Shown here one piece after another: positions 25,166-33,503 of a stretch of DNA of 43,130 bases (position 1 is its first letter; the number at the start of each line of letters is the position of its first letter). Source of the stretch: DATIJJ01 sp964612855 (GTDB lineage: Bacteria > Pseudomonadota > Gammaproteobacteria > DSM-16500); NCBI GenBank assembly GCA_964612855.1, contig CAZTDR010000014.1, forward strand, positions 1-43,130, given 5' to 3'. A program made the translations under genes and the position numbers. A model generated the notes under the pieces. The model saw only the letters and a list, made by a program, of their open reading frames with translations, searched no databases and was not told the DNA's origin.

Positions 25166-25591
25166 ATGAAAAGGTCTTTCAAATCTGTTCTTGGCGTTAC
25201 GTTATTAGAAATCATGTTGGTGTTAGCTATCGCCGCAATGGTTATCGTCATGTCTATTCGCTACTATCAATCCGCATCTCTTAACCAAAAAATTGCAGCC
25301 ACATTAAATAATATCACCGCAATAGTAGCCGCGGCTGAGAGTTACCTTGCTGCAGCAGGTACGTTGGCAGGAGCAACTCCAGACAATTTGAAGCCTTACC
25401 TGCCTGGTAACGCCATGCCATTTTCTGGATGGGGCGGTGCAATGGACGTAACCAATCCTTCGGCAAATGGATATACCATTACGATTCCAAGTGTCCCTGC
25501 AACGGCATGCGTCCAGCTAACTAACTTAGTCAAACAAAACTCTAAATTAACGATGAACGCTACTTGCACCAGCGTTGCAGTAGTTGAGTAA
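25166..25591 (+). CDS. Type IV pilin-like / pseudopilin protein
   Basis: This protein has the class III signal of prepilins. The positively charged leader MKRSFKSVLG is cut after Gly10, followed by VTLLEIMLVLAIAAMVIVMS with Glu at mature position 5 and a 20-residue hydrophobic helix. The C-terminal part is small (about 110 residues), with two cysteines (in TACVQL and NATCTS) that could form the pilin disulfide loop. The ATG at 25157 is also possible; AAGGAAG lies just before it. It is a lone prepilin gene: no assembly ATPase, platform protein or peptidase is in the window. It could be a major or minor pilin, or a subunit of a type II secretion pseudopilus. Confidence 0.8.
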   Translation: MKRSFKSVLGVTLLEIMLVLAIAAMVIVMSIRYYQSASLNQKIAATLNNITAIVAAAESYLAAAGTLAGATPDNLKPYLPGNAMPFSGWGGAMDVTNPSANGYTITIPSVPATACVQLTNLVKQNSKLTMNATCTSVAVVE

Positions 25592-25605
25592 TACTTCTTG
25601 CCATA

Positions 25606-25636
25606 CTGTAGGGGACGATTCGTTGAACCCCTACAG
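25606..25636. terminator. Hairpin after the pilin gene
   Basis: CTGTAGGGG and CCCCTACAG form a perfect 9-bp stem around a 13-base loop, 15 bp after the pilin stop. There is no T-run, so termination is uncertain. The GTAGGGG/CCCCTAC ends suggest another member of the repeat superfamily in the window. Confidence 0.4.
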
Positions 25637-25666
25637 CATTCCTCCTGATAATTGCTCGAGATCCTC

Positions 25667-26212
25667 ATGCTTAAAAACACTGCAACGACTTATGGCTCTG
25701 TAACCAAATTTTTTCATTGGCTTGTTTTTATTCTTGTTACTTGTCTACTGATGATTGGTTTTTTCATGGGCGATATACAAGAAAAAACCTTGCGCATGAC
25801 CGTCATCAATTACCACAAAATGATAGGATTGTTTGTCTTATTGCTCATGTTGTTGCGAATGACTTGGGCATTCCTGAATCCCAAACCTTTGCTTCCTAAC
25901 ACCCCGCCATGGCAACTTATTATAGAAAGAATCGTGCACGTTTCCCTGTACGCTGTATTGATCGCAATGCCATTATGCGGCTGGATTGGGTCGGTTGCTG
26001 CAGGTTATGCACCTCATTTATTTGGGGTTTATTTCAATTTACCGATTGCTCCTAGCAAAACCGTAGATGATATCGCTTTTACTATTCATAACGCGTTGGC
26101 AATTGTAATTATTGTCTTGGTATCACTGCATATACTTGCCGCGCTCTATCATCATTTCTTTAAAAAAGACAATGTATTGCTACGAATGATGCCGGGCGAT
26201 CAAAAAATTTAA
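25667..26212 (+). CDS. cybB: Cytochrome b561 family protein
   Basis: This is a four-helix di-heme b-type cytochrome of the inner membrane (prokaryotic cytochrome b561). Four hydrophobic helices are evident, with candidate heme ligands His17 (KFFHWLVF), His50 (INYHKMIG), His141 (IHNALAI) and His155 (SLHILAALYHH). The length from the ATG at 25667 is 181 residues, typical for the family; a TTG start at 25652 is possible but less likely. The protein passes electrons between the quinone pool and unknown partners, and some members act as superoxide:ubiquinone oxidoreductases. The ribosome site is weak. Confidence 0.88.
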   Translation: MLKNTATTYGSVTKFFHWLVFILVTCLLMIGFFMGDIQEKTLRMTVINYHKMIGLFVLLLMLLRMTWAFLNPKPLLPNTPPWQLIIERIVHVSLYAVLIAMPLCGWIGSVAAGYAPHLFGVYFNLPIAPSKTVDDIAFTIHNALAIVIIVLVSLHILAALYHHFFKKDNVLLRMMPGDQKI

Positions 26213-26240
26213 TTATTCCAGCTAGTTAGCCGCTTTCTTG

Positions 26241-26362
26241 GGCATTGTTGCGTAAATAGAAAATGTAGGGTGGATTAGACGCGTTTTTTGCGTCGTAATC
26301 CACCGATTCGACGCCAAAACGGGGGATTACGGTGCAAAAAGCGCCCCGTGCCACCCCCCTAC
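26241..26362. repeat. IS903-type end followed by a family A unit and a degenerate second unit
   Basis: GGCATTGTTGCGTAA (26241-26255) resembles the ends of the element at 17965. Twenty-four bases after its first base a complete family A palindrome starts (26265-26304). A worn inverted copy (GGGGGATTACGGTGCAAAAA...) follows at about 26321-26362. The matching right-hand end was not found. The sequence between 26213 and 26453 holds no gene that I can support. Confidence 0.65.
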
Positions 26363-26453
26363 ATACCTTTATTCCACTTAGGTGTTGAATGGATGTTTTT
26401 AAATAAAGATATATACTTATTAATAGAGTATGACATTGAGTGAGGGAGTGAGT

Positions 26454-27443
26454 ATGTCGAAGTCAAAACTGATAGGGTTTATTATAGTATTCCTCTGCGG
26501 TGGATATGCTTCTATTGGTTCAGCGCTGAATAGTACTCAAGTTATTCCTATCAACCCTGGGCGCCAATCCGTTATGTATCCCAGCACAACGTACGCTTCT
26601 GCTCCAGCAGCTGGAGAAGATTTTAGTCAATGGACGACATGTCCTGCTACTCCGGCTTGTGCTGATATTAATGACGTTTATCCGGCGGGAGCCTCCGCCT
26701 CCACTTGCCCTACTAAATGTAAAGTAGATCGAGTACTCGGCACGCTAGAATCGACAGGCCGGTACACTAGCTATGTCCCCGCAGCTTGTCCTGTAGGTTA
26801 TTCACAGGTGGGTGTGTTTAATGTCGGTATCGAAGTAGCACAATATCCTAATCCGGCTTCCCCAAATGGTTTTACCGTAGAAAATATTCCAACAGTTGCA
26901 TTGGCTCAACAATATGTAGCAAGAGGGTTTAGTTGTACGCCTGCAAGTCCCACCGCATTAACAGGCGGGCCTAGTTTTTCGGCTTGCCACAGTGGCGGTG
27001 GTGCTCCTGGCAAAACTCAGCTTAGCAACGCTCAAGGTGGGTGGACTACAGCGGCTACAGGCACGGTGACTTATTTTTGGTTATACGATAATAGTACTTG
27101 TTATACTCTTTGCGGTACTTGGGCGCATTCACCTGGCAGTTGCAGTTTATCTACAACGGATAGAGAGTATAATTATTGGTACGCACCTGTTGTTTGTAAC
27201 GGAGGTTCTGGCTTTTTTGCAACCGGTAAAACAACACCCACTTCGGTAGCTTGCGCGCGTGTTCGGCCTACATGGGTTCCACAAAATCCTACTATTACTG
27301 TCCCAACATCTGCTCCAACTCCTCTGACTGGAACCGTGACTTCACCCAATCCCCCGTCACCTAGAGCTCCCACAAACCCAGGCGGAATATTAGGTGGATC
27401 AGCTGGGGATAGTGATGCTGGGGCGGTTCTCCTCCTTCCTTAA
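26454..27443 (+). CDS. Secreted Cys-rich protein of unknown function
   Basis: I do not recognise this family. The start at 26454 follows a GAGGGAGTGAG box. A signal peptide (LIGFIIVFLCGGYASIGSA) is followed by a mature chain of about 305 residues rich in Pro, Thr, Ser, Gly and aromatic residues, with many cysteines mostly in short-spaced groups (TTCPATPACAD, CPTKCKVD, CYTLCGTW). The cysteine pairs suggest disulfide-stabilised periplasmic or surface folding. The last 60 residues are Pro/Thr-rich (TVPTSAPTPLTGTVTSPNPP) and then Gly/Ala-rich, ending GAVLLLP. It could be a pilus-associated or adhesin-like protein, given the prepilin gene nearby, but this is inference. A strong terminator follows. 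Confidence 0.65.
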   Translation: MSKSKLIGFIIVFLCGGYASIGSALNSTQVIPINPGRQSVMYPSTTYASAPAAGEDFSQWTTCPATPACADINDVYPAGASASTCPTKCKVDRVLGTLESTGRYTSYVPAACPVGYSQVGVFNVGIEVAQYPNPASPNGFTVENIPTVALAQQYVARGFSCTPASPTALTGGPSFSACHSGGGAPGKTQLSNAQGGWTTAATGTVTYFWLYDNSTCYTLCGTWAHSPGSCSLSTTDREYNYWYAPVVCNGGSGFFATGKTTPTSVACARVRPTWVPQNPTITVPTSAPTPLTGTVTSPNPPSPRAPTNPGGILGGSAGDSDAGAVLLLP

Positions 27444-27483
27444 CTCCTACAAACCCGAGAGTAAAGGGCGGAGAGGTATAATA

Positions 27484-27513
27484 AAAAAAAGGGGCAATTC
27501 GGCCCCTTTTTTT
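27484..27513. terminator. Bidirectional rho-independent terminator
   Basis: GGGGC-AATTCG-GCCCC with a run of seven A before and seven T after makes a 12-bp stem when the A/T pairs are counted. It lies between the convergent secreted-protein and Hsp100-like genes and can serve both strands. Confidence 0.9.
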
Positions 27514-29288
27514 CATAAAGTATAGAGCGCTGCTTCACTGGATAAGATAAATTCACATCGCAATAATTGTCCCGAATCATTCAATTGAATCAATAATCGT
27601 TTAGATCGATCTTTATTTTCCGCATGCGCCAATATTTCATGGGTAACAGCGGAATAAAGATGTTGTTCTAATAATTTTTCTAACGATTGCGTATTCACTT
27701 TCCGCCACAGCGCTTCATGCGCTAAAAACTTCACCACCTCTGGTGCAAAACTGAGTTCAATGCCGAAGCTTGTATGCAAACGACGTGCGAGCAATTTAAT
27801 TTTTGCGCGAATGATTTTTTCAAATGCTGCATAATCGAGCGGTGCGAATGGAATAAGATTAAATTTTTGTAAAAAAGAAAGAGGGAGGGTTTCCGACAAA
27901 GTCGGTATGAGTTCGTCACATAATTCTTGCATCGAGGGTAATGCGCCATTTAAATGCGTCGTATCTGAAATAGGTTGATTCAATACCAATTGCATTAAAT
28001 CAATCGCTTTAGTGGGCTCTGCATGTTTTTCCGAGGAAGCGGGAGAGGAAATAGTGCGCGTTGTTGCGATGATGATGGCATGGCGAAAATCATACTGCTG
28101 GTTTTTTTCATCTACCATATGACCTTGATCGAGCAAGTTTTTCAATTGGTCTAAGCCATTGCGTGATAATTGTTCGATATCCTCAATTAACAAAATAGCG
28201 TAAGGCATTTGAGCAATCGCATCCAGTAAGCGGGTAGGATGACAAGAGCCACGTGGAAAAAGCATTAATTCTGTTGAATGAGAAGGATGTGGATTAAGCC
28301 GCAAGACAGCATCGGGGTTCCCAAAAAGATGTTCTGCGATGGCATAAACCATTTCTGTTTTGCCTACATTGTGAGAACCCGCCAAAAGAAGATTACACAG
28401 AGGCCCATGAGAGTCTTGTAATTTAATGCCTGCATTTTGCAGCAAAGCTGCTATTCTGTTGATGGCAGCATCTTGACCAAATATTTTTTTCTTGACTGCC
28501 TCTGCTAATTTTTGTGCTTGAAATTGTGAATGATGCAAATGCGTTAAGGGAATATGCGTCCAATTTGAGACGACTTGTAGCAATGCTTCCGATGTGACAG
28601 GTATTTTTTGCTGGTCATTTTCAGAACGTTCAAGCAAGCTCACATGAGAGGCAGCGCTATCGAGTAATTCTAGGGTCTTATCAACGTGTGAATGCCCCGG
28701 TAAATAGTGTCCAGCTAACGTATAAGCCTGAGTCACCCGATCATCTGCAATCATGACTCGATGAAAATTTTCCAATTGCGTGCGATGTATTTTCAATAAA
28801 GCCATCAGGCTAGAAAAATCCGGCTCAATGAATAAGCCTTCGGTAAATAAAGTGGATGGTAAGCGATTCGTTTCGGAGCTAAAAATAATCAAGCGCCATT
28901 CACTTTGCAAAGCTATAGATTGAATATGCGAATAAAAAAATTCATCCATGACCAAAACAAGTCGTTGTTGTTTAGCCGCTTCCGTAAGCAGCTGAAAATC
29001 CTGTCTTATTTTATGAGGTTCGCTTAAGCAAGTGGAAGAAAAATAAATAACCTGACATTCACGCCATACCAACGGCATTGCTTCACCAAAAAGCCGTTGC
29101 GCTAAACTTTCAATGAATGCGCGCCGAATTTTTTCGCACGAACGACTGATCAATGTAACGTGATGTTTTTCATAACGGTTGAGAGCGTCTATCACCCATT
29201 GAATTTGCGGATGTTTTTGCAAAGCGCTCATCATGTTTTTTTGAGTGTTAGTCGTAAAAAAAACCGCCGCAATATCAGTTGTAGTCAT
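27513..29288 (-). CDS. Degenerate ClpA/ClpB-like (Hsp100) AAA+ protein
   Basis: The protein aligns by eye with the two-ring Hsp100 layout but lacks the N-domain and long middle coiled coil. In D1 the Walker A site is lost (LISRSCEKIRRAFIESLAQRL where a GxxGxGKT loop is expected), although VLVMDE remains. The D1 end (TLAGHYLPGHSHVDKTLELL) and the linker VTSEALLQVVSNWTHIP are clearly Clp-like. D2 has GSHNVGKT as Walker A, but Walker B reads LLIEDIEQ with Asp-Glu reversed, the arginine finger region is FLQKFNLIPF, and the sensor-2 arginine is not evident. Residue order is intact, so it is not a simple frameshift remnant. The ATG at 29288 has an AAGGAT box; one at 29324 is less likely. It lies downstream of two Ser-rich paralogues on the same strand. 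It may be a non-catalytic adaptor or chaperone-like protein. Confidence 0.72.
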   Translation of the reverse strand: MTTTDIAAVFFTTNTQKNMMSALQKHPQIQWVIDALNRYEKHHVTLISRSCEKIRRAFIESLAQRLFGEAMPLVWRECQVIYFSSTCLSEPHKIRQDFQLLTEAAKQQRLVLVMDEFFYSHIQSIALQSEWRLIIFSSETNRLPSTLFTEGLFIEPDFSSLMALLKIHRTQLENFHRVMIADDRVTQAYTLAGHYLPGHSHVDKTLELLDSAASHVSLLERSENDQQKIPVTSEALLQVVSNWTHIPLTHLHHSQFQAQKLAEAVKKKIFGQDAAINRIAALLQNAGIKLQDSHGPLCNLLLAGSHNVGKTEMVYAIAEHLFGNPDAVLRLNPHPSHSTELMLFPRGSCHPTRLLDAIAQMPYAILLIEDIEQLSRNGLDQLKNLLDQGHMVDEKNQQYDFRHAIIIATTRTISSPASSEKHAEPTKAIDLMQLVLNQPISDTTHLNGALPSMQELCDELIPTLSETLPLSFLQKFNLIPFAPLDYAAFEKIIRAKIKLLARRLHTSFGIELSFAPEVVKFLAHEALWRKVNTQSLEKLLEQHLYSAVTHEILAHAENKDRSKRLLIQLNDSGQLLRCEFILSSEAALYTL

Positions 29289-29364
29289 ACACAAATCCTT
29301 ATAAGAATAGTGTAAGGATAGCAATAAATGCCTTTATTGTTAAATTGTCATCCCCGACAAAAGC

Positions 29365-29508
29365 CTCTGCAGGGGACAAAAACGCTTTGAGTAGGGGCGA
29401 CCCATGTGTCCGCCCGGACTTTACGGTTGAGGCCGCTGGGCGGACACGCGGGTCCGCCCCTACAATTTCGGTAATTTATAAAGAATTAAATTTTTGTCCC
29501 CTACAGAG
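29365..29508. mobile_element. MITE with family B pair and perfect 9-bp target duplication
   Basis: The ends CTCTGCAGGGGACAAAAAC and TTTTTGTCCCCTACAGAG are inverted repeats. The B core is at 29391-29463. The element is flanked by GACAAAAGC on both sides (29356-29364 and 29509-29517), a perfect 9-bp direct repeat. Removing the element and one duplicate restores a hairpin with arms GTCATCCCCGA and TCGGGGATGGC, so it inserted into the loop of an older palindrome. Confidence 0.85.
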
Positions 29509-29543
29509 GACAAAAGCATTCGGGGATGGCGGGTTAAGACGTT

Positions 29544-31172
29544 TTAAGTCGATCTAGTATAAGCCGATGCAGAAGCTGCTCGTTGAGAAATCGTCTGACC
29601 TAGGGAAAGAAAGGGATTATTTGCAAACAATCCTGCCGCTTTTTTGGGCTGCTTAGGTGTAAGGTAACTTTTAATAACATATCTCAAATTTTCTATCGCC
29701 GTAATGGTGTCTGAAGTAACCGTTGGACTGTAACAATGGGTTTTATGTAATGCTTTTTCCGTTTCTGAGTATAATTTTATAAGTTCTTGATCAAATTTAT
29801 GAAAAGCCGTTGCGTTATTAGGCGATGATGGATCGCTTTCAGCAAGATATAAACTTTTCAATCCCGTTAATCGATCACGCAGACTGATTGCATGCGTAAC
29901 AGCGGATTTCATAATCCGGCTAGGGCAAGCTTCGCGGCACGCAATAAAGTCATTTAAGGTGGTTATTACCTTTAAATATTCTGCATCTCTTTCTTCCGCT
30001 TTATATAATAGATTAAACTTGATCAGATCGTTCACTTGTAGATTAGTGAAGATTTCATTAATTAACGGGACGAGTTCTTCTATCAAATTGAATTCAAAGC
30101 CCGAAGTAAGTAGTTGATCCTTTAAAAGTAAGTCCGACAAACTATCTTTAAACAATGCCGAAAAATTCAGTAAAGTTTTTTTATCTTCAGTTGACGCTGA
30201 ATCTGTAAAATAACATCTATAAGAAGGTTCTGGGTCTTGGGGAGTAGGTGGACCCGATTCGGCCATCTTTCCGAGTGCTGTATTAACTCTCATCCTTTGC
30301 GCTGAAAAGTCAGATTGGTTGCGTGAATGATGCGCATGAGAAGGTGAGTCAGATACTAAAGAAAGATTATATCCTATCTGTCCCGAAAATTGGGAATCTC
30401 TGCTTTCACTGTTGCTTCTTATGCGAGAGAGCGAGCTTTTCCCTAGCCTGCTGTTGTTGGAAGAAGTGGACGAACGGGTTGAAACTGAAACAACTTTTAT
30501 GTCTTGGGTTGCTGGTGAAGAGTCAGAAAGAGCAAGTCTGTCATCTAAAGAGTATAATTTAAAAGAGACATTGGAAGTGCGTGTCGATGTTCTTGGAAGA
30601 GACGTGGTGGAAGGAGTTGCGATGGGGAGGCCGCTTTGCGGCGCTGGTTCAATAGCAGCTTGATCTTGCGTTGTATTAGCTAGTTTGGCAATTTCTGCGT
30701 TTTTAAGTGTGTTCTGGAGAACTTGTTCTATCTCTTGAACAGCACGTTGTCGTTGTTCTTGATCTGTTGTATAGCTTAACTTTGCTCGTTTTGCTGCGAG
30801 CAAACTGGGTGGAAGAGCATCTGTCTCAACGATAGAATTTTGCTTGCCTTTTATGAGCTGAATTTCGGCTATGTTCGTGATTGCTTCTTTTGCTAAAAAC
30901 AAATCATATAACTCACTCATTATTGACCAATATTCTTCAACCTTTTTTAGCCGAACGACACGCGCTAATTCAGTAGCGAAAAAAGTATCTTTAGTGGTTA
31001 GAAAAAGAGGCGTTTTAACGTCGCTATATTTTGCACTAGTAGGTAGGGTGAAACTTTTTATTTTGTCTATACCTCTTTTTCCGGATGCTCTGATGGAGGT
31101 GAGAAGAGCGTATTGTTCGTCTTCTTTTTTTTCATCGAGTGTTTCGGAAAAAGTATTATGAGAATAACCCAT
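29544..31172 (-). CDS. Ser-rich protein of unknown function, paralogue 1 (putative effector)
   Basis: This 542-residue protein matches no family I know. It is a paralogue of the next gene upstream. Shared parts are the N-terminal domain (about 20-95: ALLTSIRASGKRGIDKIKS, FFATELARV, EEYWSIM), a central low-complexity Ser/Thr/Arg/Asn-rich region (about 180-295), the block TALGKMAESGPPTP (about 298-311) and a helical C-terminal domain with LLYKAEERDAEY (about 388-399) and SPTVTSDTITAI. There is no signal peptide or membrane helix. An AAGGAT box precedes the ATG. It lies 26 bp after paralogue 2, so the two are probably one operon. Low-complexity linkers and lack of known domains fit a type IV-secreted effector, which is unproven. 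Confidence 0.7.
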   Translation of the reverse strand: MGYSHNTFSETLDEKKEDEQYALLTSIRASGKRGIDKIKSFTLPTSAKYSDVKTPLFLTTKDTFFATELARVVRLKKVEEYWSIMSELYDLFLAKEAITNIAEIQLIKGKQNSIVETDALPPSLLAAKRAKLSYTTDQEQRQRAVQEIEQVLQNTLKNAEIAKLANTTQDQAAIEPAPQSGLPIATPSTTSLPRTSTRTSNVSFKLYSLDDRLALSDSSPATQDIKVVSVSTRSSTSSNNSRLGKSSLSRIRSNSESRDSQFSGQIGYNLSLVSDSPSHAHHSRNQSDFSAQRMRVNTALGKMAESGPPTPQDPEPSYRCYFTDSASTEDKKTLLNFSALFKDSLSDLLLKDQLLTSGFEFNLIEELVPLINEIFTNLQVNDLIKFNLLYKAEERDAEYLKVITTLNDFIACREACPSRIMKSAVTHAISLRDRLTGLKSLYLAESDPSSPNNATAFHKFDQELIKLYSETEKALHKTHCYSPTVTSDTITAIENLRYVIKSYLTPKQPKKAAGLFANNPFLSLGQTISQRAASASAYTRST

Positions 31173-31198
31173 GGGTCACTATCCTTATTTTATTTTTA

Positions 31199-32848
31199 TT
31201 ATGAATGTTTAGCCAGCGTGGATGAGTTACTTCTAGCAGTTACCGTTGAAATCAACTCTCCTTCTTTTGCAAAAGAGGGGATACTTAAAACAGCGGCCGC
31301 ATGTGTTTTACTAAACAAGTTCAGTAAACTATTTTGTTTCTGCGGTTTTTGAGGTGGAGACGCCGTGCTTAATGTGCTCATTATGCTTTGTATACTAGCG
31401 ACTGTTTTTGCGGAAACAAACGGACTATGCCGATAAATAGTTTCCAATGCTTTGGTGGTTTTTGAGCAAAAGTTTTCAAACGCCTGATCAAAATGGTTAA
31501 AAGCCGCTGTTGCAGGTGTTAATAACTTTTCAATGTCTTTTTCTTCTTGTTGAGCGTCTTTTTGGGCTTGGCTACCAAATGCCCTATGTGCAGGGCTAAT
31601 TTTTACTTCCTGGTATTGTTTGAGTAATTGAGGATAAAATCGAGTGGCATAGTTATAGGTTGTTTTTAGTTCGAGCAGTTCTTTCAGCGCAATAGTTGCG
31701 CACTTTACAGCGGAAGCCATCCCGTAATTCGTATTATTTAAATTGACCTCGATGAATTGAGATAAAGCCTTTTTTACTAATGAATATTCCTTGTCTCTTT
31801 GCTCTGCTTTGTGTAACAAAACAAAATCCGTCGATGCATTTCTTTTTAAATCCAGGAAAAATTGCTCGATCAAATCCTTAACTCCGCTGTTTATCAGACG
31901 AGCTTCAAAGTTAGAGTCAATTAATGTATCGTTTAGATAGCGGTCCACTATGTCTCGACGCTTTTCTCCACTTACATTGAGTCTAATTGCTTTTTGTTCT
32001 TCTGTTGCAATGGACTCTCCTGCATTCCAAGAACGTTCGGGGGCATAAAATCGTGGGGTTGGAGGAAAAGGTTCGCTAATAACACCTAAGGCTGTATGAA
32101 TGCCCCAGTCTCGTTGTGAAGAAGAGTTTGAATTAGAGCTGCAATGAGATAGACGAGAGGGAGAAGCAGAAGCAGATTGATGTTCTTCTGTAGAAAAACT
32201 CGATTTTAGACGAACTAAGCTGTTTGAGCTTTTCCGATTATGCAAGAGAGTATCGGCATCGAAAGCAGATGAAGTGGATGTATGTGACGCTCTTGAAGCA
32301 GTAGAGGGACGTCGTGGTTTTAGAGAGAGAGGTTGTAGTGTTGCCAGTTTTGCACTCAATCTTTCTTTTAATTGAGTTCGAGCATGGAGATGTTTTTTTT
32401 TCTCTTCTTCGCGAGCTAATTTTTTATTTCTCTCGTCTATAGTTTGTTGTATTTCAAATCGTGTGCTCACATGGTCTTCTACTATTTTTTTTTGTATTTC
32501 TTTAATTTCAGTAATGTCTTCCTTCTTGGCTACCTTCGTTTTTTTCAAAAATAGCGTATGAAGATTTTGTACGGCAGGCCAGTATTCATATACCAAATAT
32601 TGCAGGGCAATCCGCCTCAGTTCAATGGAGAAAAAACTATTTTTTTCTGCAAGAAAAATAGGAATTGAAGATTTCTGCTCACCCAGGGAAGGTAAGACAT
32701 AACTTTTGATTAAATTGAGCCCACTCTCTCCATCTTTTTTAATGGTGGCCATCAGCGCTTCCTGTTTTTGCTGCTGATCGTCAGATTCTTTTTTGGAATT
32801 AACCGGAGCGGGCTTTTCACTTTCTTGTGGGCGAGCGGAAGCGGTCAT
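31199..32848 (-). CDS. Ser-rich protein of unknown function, paralogue 2 (putative effector)
   Basis: This 549-residue protein has the same three-part plan as paralogue 1. The N-terminal domain at about 28-105 has ALMATIKKDGESGLNLIKS, FFSIELRRI and YEYWPAV. A charged coiled coil lies at about 105-170, then a Ser/Arg-rich linker (about 175-245) and HTALGVISEPFPPTPR. The helical C-terminal domain has LLHKAEQRDKEY (about 344-355) and NHFDQAF. Sequence divergence between the two is high, but blocks stay collinear, so the duplication is old. A GAGGAT box lies before the ATG. The C-terminal tail is rich in small and hydroxyl residues (TARSNSSTLAKHS). Function is unknown. Confidence 0.7.
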   Translation of the reverse strand: MTASARPQESEKPAPVNSKKESDDQQQKQEALMATIKKDGESGLNLIKSYVLPSLGEQKSSIPIFLAEKNSFFSIELRRIALQYLVYEYWPAVQNLHTLFLKKTKVAKKEDITEIKEIQKKIVEDHVSTRFEIQQTIDERNKKLAREEEKKKHLHARTQLKERLSAKLATLQPLSLKPRRPSTASRASHTSTSSAFDADTLLHNRKSSNSLVRLKSSFSTEEHQSASASPSRLSHCSSNSNSSSQRDWGIHTALGVISEPFPPTPRFYAPERSWNAGESIATEEQKAIRLNVSGEKRRDIVDRYLNDTLIDSNFEARLINSGVKDLIEQFFLDLKRNASTDFVLLHKAEQRDKEYSLVKKALSQFIEVNLNNTNYGMASAVKCATIALKELLELKTTYNYATRFYPQLLKQYQEVKISPAHRAFGSQAQKDAQQEEKDIEKLLTPATAAFNHFDQAFENFCSKTTKALETIYRHSPFVSAKTVASIQSIMSTLSTASPPQKPQKQNSLLNLFSKTHAAAVLSIPSFAKEGELISTVTARSNSSTLAKHS

Positions 32849-32957
32849 TATGCAACATCCTCACTGTTTAATTATTTTGTCAATACCGGGAATTGAGTCT
32901 GCTTTTAGTAAAAATACTTAAGCAAACAATTTAAGCGATTGTTAGTCTAGTGAGTGA

Positions 32958-32973
32958 TTTTTTTTTTTTTTTT
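32958..32973. repeat. Homopolymer run of 16 T
   Basis: A run of sixteen T lies between the Ser-rich operon and the small secreted-protein gene. Such tracts are prone to slippage and could alter spacing of promoter parts for paralogue 2, but no effect is shown here. Confidence 0.9.
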
Positions 32974-33025
32974 CCTATTTTTTAAAAAAAACCATTATTT
33001 TTCAAATATATAAACCTAATCATTT

Positions 33026-33421
33026 TTAATGATCAATAAAAAAACATTGGGAAATGGATTTATTACATTGCACCACATAGTCATCGACTCGTTGCCAAAT
33101 GGAGTTTGTTTTATCAACGGATAACCCGTGTCGCGTGAGGAACACACCTAAGTGGCTGTAGTCGCGTTTAATTCCGTCATAGTAACAGTGTGCTTCTCCT
33201 TCGGGGGCGTCTTGCATCCATTCTGCAATAGCAAAATAATGGACCTTTTTTTCGAAGGCTTGTAAGTGTTTTAAAGAAAGTGGTTCTGCATTATCGATGT
33301 CGAGTGCTTGCCAGCCCGCGAAGTTGCCGTGTTGAAGAGAGCTGGGAGTGGGGCAGGTTTCGGCGGCGGTGTAAGAGGGGGAAATAAAAAAAAGGGATGC
33401 AAATAAAAATTTTTTAATCAT
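33026..33421 (-). CDS. Small secreted Cys-containing hypothetical protein
   Basis: The signal peptide (IKKFLFASLFFISPSYTAA, cut before ET) leads to a mature chain of about 111 residues with four cysteines (23, 79, 119, 126) that could form two disulfides. It contains an early TCPTPSSL and a GWQALD segment. An AAGGA box seven bases before the ATG supports the start. I do not recognise the family with confidence; it might belong to a small periplasmic DUF family seen in Legionella and Coxiella, but this is only an impression. Its neighbours give no clear functional hint. Confidence 0.65.
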   Translation of the reverse strand: MIKKFLFASLFFISPSYTAAETCPTPSSLQHGNFAGWQALDIDNAEPLSLKHLQAFEKKVHYFAIAEWMQDAPEGEAHCYYDGIKRDYSHLGVFLTRHGLSVDKTNSIWQRVDDYVVQCNKSISQCFFIDH

Positions 33422-33503
33422 AGGATGTTCCTTGTGTTTTTTAAAGAGAAGCCAGAAAGTGTGGCGGGGGTTTTCATGGTTAAGGAGAGTGAAGATTTAC
33501 AAC

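Noticed and set aside
29345..29557. 70-codon open frame on the plus strand
   Set aside because: It is a read-through of the MITE and its family B palindrome, with no ribosome site or protein-like composition.
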